Source: Trachelipus rathkii
Lineage: Eukaryota; Arthropoda; Malacostraca; Isopoda; Trachelipodidae
Direction of reading: 5' to 3'
Length of the DNA: 32,500 bases
Assembly: GCA_015478945.1 (NCBI GenBank)
Contig: JABUQX010097292.1
Location: 17,501 to 50,000, forward strand
In this document: piece after piece, positions 25,211-32,500 of the stretch
How positions within the stretch are numbered: position 1 is the first letter of the stretch
Layout of the letters: each line of letters opens with the position of its first letter
Notes under the pieces: generated by a model
Told to the model about the DNA's origin: nothing
Database searches by the model: none
The model's input: the letters and a program-made list of their open reading frames with translations, nothing else
Translations under genes and position numbers: made by a program

Positions 25211-25763
25211 TTGTGTGACCCAGTCATGAAGAAATTATGTATTCTTTCGGTGCGCGAAAAGAGGCCACAATGGTTTAGATGGTCGCATGGCTTATTCCAA
25301 TTTAGCTTCGTAGGAATGAGCGGCCCGCGGGTACAGTTTCTTCAAGAGTGGGCTGATCTCACTATTCTGGCAATGGAGTTTTATCCTCATCTAGGCGCCA
25401 GCCCGTTGGGACAAAGATATGCGAAGTGGGTGGACGTGGGGTAACCCGAAGGATTGGGCGGTCGCTGGCGATTCGGTTAGAATAAAAACTTTTTGTATAT
25501 TCCGGTGGCCGGAGTAGAAAAATGGAGGATTTGTATTTGGGGTCCTTATGCCCCCGAATCCATACATACACCGTGGAATGTTATATTTCAGTGGGCGCTG
25601 TCCCATGTGGTGGGGATCAGATAGGGTGAATCAAACTAGAGAGTGTGCGGGCTTGACGTTCCATGCGTACCGCGGGACACGGAAGACATGTCGTACTATT
25701 GGCTGTGGATCGGCGTGTTTCTGGCGGTGCTTGCCGGTGGCGGCTGCTCTCTTCTGGGCATGA
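25211..25763 (+). pseudogene. Decayed plus-strand gene, unknown family
   Basis: A frame open from 25211 to 25444 (77 codons) contains R-E-K-R-P-Q-W-F-R-W-S-H-G-L-F-Q-F-S-F. The next frame over is protein-like from about 25321 to 25763 with two stops (TAG near 25391 and near 25514): G-Y-S-F-F-K-S-G-L-I-S, then W-G-N-P-K-D-W-A-V-A-G-D-S-V-R-I-K, then I-H-R-G-M-L-Y-F-S-G-R-C-P-M-W-W-G-S-D. A shift between the two would give one broken gene. Minus-strand frames (25362-25606) are also open, so strand choice rests on the longer combined run. Trp-rich, no family recognised. Its right end overlaps the small membrane ORF at 25688. Confidence 0.3.
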
Positions 25764-25837
25764 CAACTGTTCTCTATGGACCATTTTTTAGTGGTGTGAC
25801 CTATATTTTCAATTCAGTCTCATCAGCTTTGATTTAA
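25688..25837 (+). CDS. Small membrane protein ORF, 49 aa, unknown
   Basis: From an ATG at 25688 the frame runs without a stop to TAA at 25835-25837. It can be extended upstream to 25643 only by a non-ATG start. The peptide opens M-S-Y-Y-W-L-W-I-G-V-F-L-A-V-L-A-G-G-G, a clear membrane segment (about residues 4-20). A second hydrophobic stretch (Y-G-P-F-F-S-G-V-T-Y-I-F) follows before a short polar end, so it would be a one- or two-pass membrane peptide. Unlike every other frame nearby it is unbroken. However, 49 codons can stay open by chance, and no AATAAA signal lies close downstream. The GC hairpins at 25983-26140 lie about 150 bp after its stop. Confidence 0.3.
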   Translation: MSYYWLWIGVFLAVLAGGGCSLLGMTTVLYGPFFSGVTYIFNSVSSALI

Positions 25838-25982
25838 CGTTTTTTGCGGTTTTGTATGCTTTGTAGCAATATTGTAACGGAGAATCGAAGCTGGTAAAAA
25901 ATTTTTTACAGACTCCATTTTATTAATCTCGTTTTGTTTTAATTGAGACTTTTTTTTTTGACAGTATATTTTACATTTGCCT

Positions 25983-26140
25983 CGCGGGGGTCAATGGGCC
26001 AGTGCCCGCGCGACCCCCCGGGCGGTTGTTTGGTGTAGCTTTAATGGGGCCGCAGGCCCACGGCGTTTATTTAGAACGATATTTTGATAGGACCAAACCC
26101 AGATTATATTCAGCCCCGGAGGGGTACCTCGGGCCCGAGG
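25983..26140. other. Cluster of three GC-rich hairpins
   Basis: Hairpin 1: GGGGGTC (25986-25992) pairs with GACCCCC (26012-26018) and encloses a nested GGGC/GCCC stem (25996-25999 and 26004-26007). Hairpin 2: GGGCC-GCA-GGCCC near 26047-26059. Hairpin 3: CCTCGGGCCCGAGG is a perfect 14-bp palindrome (26127-26140), directly preceded by a CCCC-GGA-GGGG stem (26114-26124). So many GC stems in 160 bp of an AT-rich window are unlikely by composition alone. The role is unknown. Confidence 0.75.
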
Positions 26141-27574
26141 GGGGGTGTTGAGCATCACTTAGCTGTAACATACTCTTCGTAACAGATGATAAATCATACT
26201 TTAAAATTTGTTTAAAGATAATTGTTGATACAAAATTATGCGGAATTTATAGAGGAAGCGTGCGGTTCTCACGCGGAAGCAGTTATTTGGGTTTTGATTT
26301 GAGCGGGAGAAGATGGGGGCTTGGTTCGCGCCCATTGTCCTGAAAAGGAAGCGTGAATAATTCTGAGTGTTTGCCTGGGGCGGTCTTTGCTCCTCGCCCG
26401 GTAACGTATCAAAGAGAGTGCGTTCGTTTGTTGGTCAGATATTCTCCATTTTTATCGCCAAAATAAGGCACCGGGTGATTTTTACAAAATTCTAACTTTT
26501 TTGACACTCGGTATAGTTATTTAAAGGGAAAAAATAGCTCTATTAAAAAATCAAGTGGTCGGCCTAATTGGAGAAGATTCTTTTGTAGATATAAAGCAAG
26601 CGATTCGTCGTCACGCCTCACGACTCAGGTTCCCAGCAGTCGATTCGCTTTTTCGCTCTCAGAAGTGTACAGTTTTATTGCAAATTATGTGGAAAGGGGC
26701 TTTTAAATGACGGTAAAATTTGTGGAACGATGAGAATTTTGGGACTACCTTTTGTTTTTTTTAATTGTGTAGTGCCCGTTTGCTTTTAATTACCCTGTAA
26801 AAAGAAGCTGCTATTGCCAGTAAAATAGCTATTCTTTATTCGGGTTTAACACGACAATTATTTAAAGAAATATGGTGTCAATGTTATAGCGGGAATAGGC
26901 CTGTACGCATTCTTCTGTTTTTAAGTAAATTATTATAATTTTCTCGACTTTCTTAATCATTTTTTATATTTTTAAAACATTAATCACTAGTAAATTCCAC
27001 TTAATACATCATGAAAAATGTTTATTTTACCAATGCTATCAGTGCTCCATAAATACTCCTTTTCCCATTTTTTTTCTCAAACGCTCAAACTCAACTAAGT
27101 GCTTGTCCTCGCTTGCATCGTCTTTCCAAGTTTCTCGGACGGTCCAAGGTTTTTATCTTTTTCGTAATTCTTCAGAAAGGTGATTGGATCGTGTAAAAAT
27201 TTGTGAATCGCGGATTAAATTTTATATCTCGTCAAAAGTTTTACTAATAAGTCCATTTTTTATTATATGGCAAGATTAATCATTCGTTTAAACATCGTGA
27301 TTGTCTTTTAAACAAATATTTCTTGTAAATCTTTGCTTGTAAATATTTTACTTTAAATTAACATTAAAACTAATGTGTTAATAATACTGAAAGGATTTAT
27401 ATATTGCGAATCAAGCCCCACTGCTTGAAAGTTTGGATTTATAGATTTACTCATAGTCATAACGGGACAAACCGAATACGTTCGGAATTTATCTGGTAAG
27501 AGTCTCATTATTATCTACTTAGTAAATTAAAGGTCAGTACTAGAATATCTAGCAAAACTTCCACAAGACTGTTT
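26141..27574. other. Anonymous sequence, no gene seen
   Basis: Moderately GC to about 26700, then AT-rich. A TATAAAG word at about 26589-26595 with GACTCAGG about 30 bases on could be a promoter, but such words arise easily by chance. No sustained reading frame. Confidence 0.45.
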
Positions 27575-27660
27575 CCCCAACTCAAGGTTAATCTCTTGTT
27601 CACTTCAAAGTTCATCCCCAACTTTAGGTTAATATTACTTTTGTTCACTTCAAAGTTCAA
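27575..27660. repeat. Two-copy tandem repeat, 41-45 bp unit
   Basis: CCCCAACT...GGTTAAT...TTGTTCACTTCAAAGTTCA occurs twice head to tail (27575-27615 and 27616-27660). The second copy carries a few extra bases (ATTAC). A simple local duplication. Confidence 0.85.
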
Positions 27661-27980
27661 CATTGGTTCCTTTTGGAAAAGAAAGCTCAGACTTCATCCA
27701 ATTTGATAAAATGATTATAGGTAATTCAATGCATGCGCAAAATGAACTTTTCATATGTCCAAAAACTATACGAATGTTGATATTTTAAGCATTCTGATAT
27801 CTGTACTCTGACCAATGTGTATCCCTAACCACTACAACATTGCCACAGGTAACTGTTTATAAGCAAAGATGGATACTTTTAATCTTTATTATAGGCTCGA
27901 GAATTTTTTTTTTAATTATAAAATGTAGAGAATATATTGCTTGTGGAATCCTTTCAATTTTTTGCATGATCTAAGCAAAC

Positions 27981-28000
27981 CCTACTACCTACTACCTACT
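27981..28000. repeat. (CCTACTA)3 short tandem repeat
   Basis: Nearly three perfect tandem CCTACTA units. Confidence 0.85.
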
Positions 28001-28108
28001 AGACTTACCATTACTATATAATACTCCTTTCTTGCAGTTTTTAATGCTTCCACAGTAACATTATTTGGATACTTGAAATTTCTAAATCCTTTTTTAATGT
28101 ATCTGGTT

Positions 28109-28482
<374 letters not shown>

Positions 28483-28580
28483 ATTTGATTTCTTCCTCCA
28501 GCTGCATAATCTGTAGACCCTTGTAGACTGACCATAAGATTTTAACTCTTTTTTAGAGAGTAGAAAATGGGATTGCGGTT

Positions 28581-29033
28581 CTGAGAACACAAAAGGGTTT
28601 TACAAATACAAACCATTTTCTGAGAACACAAAAAAGGGTTTAACAAATACAAACCATTTTCTGAGAACACAAAAAAGGGTTTTACAAATACAAACCCTTT
28701 TTCAGAGAACACAAAAAAGGGTTTAACAAATACAAAAACTTTTCTGAGAACACAAAAAAGGGTTTTACAAATACAAACCCTTTTCTGAGAACACAAAAAA
28801 GGGTTTTTACAAATACAAACCCTTTTTCAGAGAACACAAAAGGGTTTTACAAGTACAAACCCTTTTCAGAGAACACAAAAGGGTTTTACAAATACAAACC
28901 CTTTTCTGAGAACACAAAAAAGGGTTTTACAAATACAAACCCTTTTTCAGAGAACACAAAAGGGTTTTACAAGTACAAACCCTTTTTCAGAGAACACAAA
29001 AAGGTTTTACAAATACAAACCCTTTTTTCAGAC
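28581..29033. repeat. 11-copy minisatellite of 38-42 bp hairpin units
   Basis: Units start at about 28581, 28620, 28661, 28702, 28744, 28785, 28827, 28866, 28906, 28947 and 28987. Each reads (C)TGAGAACAC or TCAGAGAACAC, then A-rich, then AAAGGGTTT-TACAAATAC-AAACCCTTT. That core is an inverted repeat with a 9-base loop. Copies 1, 2 and 4 have a damaged right arm, consistent with diverged array-edge units. Copies 6-8 and 9-11 form a higher-order duplication of about 121 bp: both trios have the start variants C, T, T and a shared AAGTAC change in the middle unit. The minus-strand 84-codon frame (V-F-C-V-L-R-K-V-F-V) is only the repeat translated. Confidence 0.95.
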
Positions 29034-29366
29034 ATTAGATAAATTATCTTCAATAATGCGTAATAATTCTATAAATATTTTGAGGTAATATATAATAATA
29101 CTTTTGGAACATTGAATTATGGAATTTTAATATCATTCATCTATTAAATTATCTGATAAAATTATAGAATATTAAATTAAATTAAATTAAATTAAACTCA
29201 AATATTAAATTAAATTAAGTTCTATTAAATTCTATAAATTTTATTAAATTATTTGATAAAATTGAAGAATATTAATATGTTCATGTTTTTAGTGACAGCA
29301 TTTTCCTTTTTTATTATTTTTTAACCAGTCCTAATCAACCTAACTCCAGCCATTAGCCTTCCCCAT
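29034..29366. repeat. AT-rich sequence with (ATTAA)n pentamers
   Basis: (ATTAA)5 at about 29171-29195 and a shorter run at 29204-29218, with other TATTAAATT words on both sides to 29275. No gene. Confidence 0.7.
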
Positions 29367-29721
29367 TACATATATTATATTATTATTATTATATACATAT
29401 ATATTATTATTATTACAAATAACATATTATTATATATACATACATATATATATTATTAGTATTATTATATTATTATTGTCGGTATATATATATATATATT
29501 ATTATATATATATTATTATTATTATTATATTATTATATATATATATTATTATTATATATATTATTATTATTATATATTACATATTATGTTATTATGCTAT
29601 TACATAATGGCATATAAATTACATATATATATATATTATATATTATTATTATTATATTATATATTATATATTACATATTAATATTATATATTATTATATT
29701 ATATATATATTATTGCAGTTG

Positions 29722-29774
<53 letters not shown>

Positions 29775-29839
29775 TTATTACATATATATATTATTATTAT
29801 TACAAATATTATATATTATTATTATTATTAGTATATTAT

Positions 29840-29880
<41 letters not shown>

Positions 29881-29961
29881 GTTATTAAGTTACATATATA
29901 CATATATATATATATTAGTTTATATATATATTATATTATTATTGCTATTATTACATATATG

Positions 29962-30001
<40 letters not shown>

Positions 30002-30047
30002 TATATATATATATATTATATATATATTATATACATATATTATACAT
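29367..30047. repeat. Mixed (TA)n/(ATT)n compound microsatellite
   Basis: About 680 bp of alternating TA and ATT/TTA runs, the longest pure ATT stretch being about 29722-29766. Open frames here are Leu- or Tyr/Ile-only translations of the repeat. Confidence 0.95.
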
Positions 30048-30569
30048 ATGGTAAAGCACTGGTCAAAAATATTTCTTAAAATAGTTTAATCTTAATCAGT
30101 GTGTGTGAATGAAAGATATGTCACTTTGTCATTTATTAAAACAATTGGAATAATTCAATCTGAATATCAACAAATCAATAATAAAATGATAGTGCCATCT
30201 GTGGCTTTATAAAGCATATAATTCTACTATTAATTACGCAAATTATACAAAGTTAATATATAAGCCCCACAAATCTTAACAAACTTCAACGATTACAGAA
30301 TATAACTCCACGATCCAGTTTGGTATTTGCCCCTTGCCGGGTTCTTCCTCACAATTTGAATCTTTGGCACCGCCTCCTTTAGGGGTGGGTGCCTCTAGCA
30401 GCTCTTTATTCAAATCTGACTTGAAAACAAGTTGAATTGGGTTTAACGTCTTTACATAAGGTACACATGAGGATATGTCCGCCTCTTACATAGTTGTACA
30501 GGATCTCTAGGCACACATGCAAGTGCATAAAGGCCATCGTACCTAATGAATTCTCAATGATATTAGATC
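30048..30569. other. Unrecognised unique sequence, no gene seen
   Basis: A 520-bp island of normal-complexity DNA between two microsatellites. A GC-richer patch at 30340-30400 (GCCCCTTGCCGGGTTC and ACCGCCTCCTTTAGGGG) has no identity I can name. Confidence 0.5.
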
Positions 30570-30693
<124 letters not shown>

Positions 30694-30701
30694 AGGAGGT
30701 A

Positions 30702-31394
30702 ATGGGTAGGGTGAGAAAGTTGAAGAATGGTAAATCTGCAGGTATAGATGAAATTACTAGTGAAATGATCAAGAGCGGAGGCGAGATGGTGATTGATTGG
30801 ATTTGGAAGTTGTGTAATAAAGCGTTTATGGAGGGTATAGTTCCAAGGGATTGGAGGAGAGCGGTAATAGTACCCTTGTATAAGGGTAAGGGAGAAAAGG
30901 GGAACTGTAGAAATTATAGGGAAATAAGTTTATTGAGTGTTGTAGGGAAGGTATATGCTGGTATTTTGGTCGAAAGAGTGCGTCGAGTGACTGAGGGACT
31001 GATTGGTGAAGAACAAGGTGCGTTTAGGAGTGGTAGAGGATGTGTGGATCAAATCTTTACATTGAAACAAATGATTGAGAAAATGAGGGAGAAGAAGAAT
31101 AAATTGTATTTAGGTTTTATGGATTCACAACAGGCGTATGATAGAGTTAATAGGGAAGCTTTATGGCAGGTATTAGTGATATATGGTGTTGGTGGTAGGC
31201 TTCTGAATGGAATCAAAAGTATGTATGACGATAGTGAAGCGTGTGTAAGAATAAATGGTGTCAATGGTGATTGGTTTAGGATTAATAGCGGAGTGAGACA
31301 GGGTTGTGTTATGTCTCCTTGGTTATTCAATTTGTATATGGATGGGGTTATGAAAGAATTCGAGGTGGGATGGCAGGAAATGGTGTTAGAATGA
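30702..31394 (+). pseudogene. Reverse transcriptase fragment (RTE-like), truncated
   Basis: A 230-codon open frame encodes fingers and palm of a non-LTR reverse transcriptase that copies element RNA at a nicked genomic target. Visible landmarks: K-N-G-K-S-A-G-I-D (residues 8-16); R-A-V-I-V-P-L-Y-K-G-K-G (53-64); N-Y-R-E-I-S-L-L-S (71-79), where the family usually has N-Y-R-G-I; Q-G-A-F-R-S-G-R-G (105-113); motif A F-M-D-S-Q-Q-A-Y-D (139-147), catalytic Asp at 141; and motif B G-V-R-Q-G-C-V-M-S-P (197-206). The ATG at 30702 is internal to the domain, not a true start. At about 31370 the frame shifts: V-R-M-M-E-N-G-D-E-W-R-V is read in another frame. The original frame returns at 31437 with V-D-D-L-V-L, the motif C that is normally A-D-D. 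The Gly-to-Glu and Ala-to-Val changes and the shifts indicate an inactive copy. Confidence 0.9.
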
Positions 31395-31483
31395 TGGAGA
31401 ATGGAGATGAGTGGAGGGTGCCCCCACCCATGTAAGGTGGATGATTTGGTTCTATGTGGCGAATCTGAAGAGAGTTTGAGAGA

Positions 31484-31717
31484 GGATTGGTAGAGAGATT
31501 TGGCAGGGTGTGTAAAAGGAGGGGCTTGAAAGTAAACGTAGATAAGAGTAAGGTTATGGTTGTGAGTGAGGACAGTCCTCAGTGTGAAGTTATGTTAGAT
31601 GATGAGCAGCTGGAGCAAGTGTCTGAGTTTAAATATTTAGGGTATTAGATGAGAAGGGAACGCACAATGAAGAGTGTAATTGATTGTTGTGAATGGCAGG
31701 AAGGTGGTTGGTAATTA
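31484..31717 (+). pseudogene. RT thumb region of the same element, frameshifted
   Basis: After motif C the frame changes again near 31484. The new frame reads E-R-F-G-R-V-C-K-R-R-G-L-K-V-N, then K-S-K-V-M-V-V-S-E-D, and then E-F-K-Y-L-G-Y, the standard F-x-Y-L-G block after the palm in this type of element. TAG at 31646-31648 stops it right after Y-L-G-Y. The frame then reads on to another stop near 31714. Separate from the fragment upstream only by frameshift. Confidence 0.8.
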
Positions 31718-32213
31718 AATCGTTGGTGAATGTAAGGGACTAAGTCTTAAGTGCGCTAGAGTCTTACATGAGTGTGTACGTTGTTACCTGTGTTATTGTA
31801 TGGTATGAGACTATGGTCTGAATAAGAAGTATAGATCCAAAGTTCAATGTGTTCAGATGGACAACTGGGCATGCTAGGTGTGAAAAGAATTAATAAAGTA
31901 GGAGGAATGAACGTATTAGAGAGTTGTGTGGTGTGAAGAAAGGGGTAAATGAGAGAATAAATGAAAGTATGTTGAGATGGTTTGGTCATGTGGAAAGGAT
32001 GAATGAAAGTCGGTTTTGGTTGGGGATGTATAGTGGAGAGTGTTGGGAACCGACCTGGCTGGGAGACCGAAGAGAAAGTGGATTGAGTCGGTGAACGAAC
32101 GTCTGAAGGAGAGAAATGTGAGTTTGGCAGAGGCGAGAATAAAGGTGCATGATAGGAGAGAATGGCGGGGTTTTGTATGGGGCATGGCTGTGATTCAATC
32201 TGGCCAGGGATGA
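31718..32213 (+). pseudogene. C-terminal region of the RTE protein, multiple frameshifts
   Basis: Pieces in different frames follow one another: a K-S-L-V-N-V-R-D piece near 31720, Q-M-D-N near 31855, N-E-R-I-N-E-S-M-L-R-W-F-G-H-V-E-R-M at about 31948-31999, and A-E-A-R-I-K-V-H-D-R-R-E-W near 32130-32165. The R-W-F-G-H-V-E-R-M motif is characteristic of the C-terminus of many RTE-like and related elements; its molecular role is not established, as far as I know. The minus-strand frames over this region (31756-32198) are Ser/Thr/His/Pro-rich shadows. This part provides the yardstick for the older copy at 14560-15060. Confidence 0.8.
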
Positions 32214-32452
32214 ACCCTTACATTGACGATTTAATTATAGTGAGGGTCCGTCGCGGTCCTATGATGCTCTAGGGTGATTTTCTGTCTGTGACGAGCTCTC
32301 CCAATTAATGGTACAGAGGGGGGCGGTAAGGCTGGCTTTTTTTTTGATGTCTGTCATGTTCTCTTACTGCTTTTCTCTTTTCCGATGCTTATACAGCACC
32401 TTACCCCAATCTAGGGAAAAAAAGAAAGATAAAGAAAAAAAAAAAAAGAAAG

Positions 32453-32453
<1 letters not shown>
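32214..32453 (+). other. RTE 3' untranslated region and A/G-rich tail
   Basis: After the coding relic the sequence GATGAACCC leads into about 200 bp of non-coding DNA with GGGTCCGTCGCGGTCC (32245-32260) and a G6 run near 32320. It ends in a tail of AAAG/AAAAAG units at 32416-32453. Such simple-repeat tails are usual for this kind of element. Confidence 0.65.

Positions 32454-32500
<47 letters not shown>
32454..32500. repeat. (TA)n microsatellite at the right edge
   Basis: TA repeat continuing from the RTE tail to the end of the window; its full length is unknown. Confidence 0.95.

Noticed and set aside
26589..26625. TATAAAG with a downstream initiator-like word as a promoter
   Set aside because: Single short words with no gene following within 1 kb.
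28542..28796. 84-codon minus-strand repetitive frame
   Set aside because: It is the minisatellite unit read through, with a unit length that happens to keep the frame for a few copies.
28581..29033. CRISPR-like array
   Set aside because: Units are contiguous minisatellite copies with no unique spacers, in eukaryote-like DNA.
29713..30079. Leu- and Tyr/Ile-rich frames
   Set aside because: Translations of the compound ATT/TA microsatellite.
31049..32198. Minus-strand frames of 70-93 codons
   Set aside because: Antisense shadows of the retrotransposon coding region; the plus strand carries the recognisable RT motifs.

Overview
The window looks like nuclear DNA of an animal, most probably an arthropod and perhaps a decapod crustacean. 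It is very AT-rich, crowded with long (TA)n and (ATT)n microsatellites, and has no intact long gene on either strand. The only securely recognised coding sequence is a broken RTE-type non-LTR retrotransposon at the right end (30691-32453). Its protein style (RT palm motifs and a C-terminal R-W-F-G-H-V-E-R-M motif) is one I associate with decapod genomes; that taxonomic guess is inference.

Layout. 1-420 is almost pure A+T. 421-950 is unrecognised. 950-2160 is a strikingly G+T-rich, A-poor block ending in G-runs. 2160-3520 is A+T-rich with many TA palindromes. 3520-8600 is anonymous AT-rich DNA with a TGCGGAT cluster (4837-4926), a GAGTC array, a 250-bp foldback element (6015-6264) and a diverged direct repeat (about 6755-6815 and 7425-7485). 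8605-9660 is probably an eroded RTE 5' half (endonuclease). 9660-12990 is anonymous except for a stop-interrupted reading frame at 11335-11778. 13001-13279 is (ATT)n. 14560-15060 is an old copy of the RTE 3' half, recognisable because it aligns in order with the younger copy at 31740-32200. 15060-21500 is anonymous except for a small GC-rich island at 17380-17690.

21540-26150 differs from its surroundings: it is richer in G+C and holds a run of long, stop-interrupted, protein-like frames, mostly on the minus strand up to 25150 and on the plus strand after that. It then has a 49-codon uninterrupted membrane-type ORF (25688-25837) and three strong GC hairpins (25983-26140). No frame matches a family I know. 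My best reading is the fossil of an inserted element with its own gene content, perhaps a DNA virus or large transposon, but that is inference.

26150-30560 holds a dimeric tandem repeat, a hAT-like MITE with terminal inverted repeats and a degenerate 8-bp target duplication (28101-28490) that contains a (TA)n tract, an 11-copy minisatellite whose every unit is a potential hairpin (28581-29033), and about 680 bp of mixed TA/ATT microsatellite. The window therefore shows layers of decayed mobile DNA with microsatellites grown in and around them, not a working pathway or operon.
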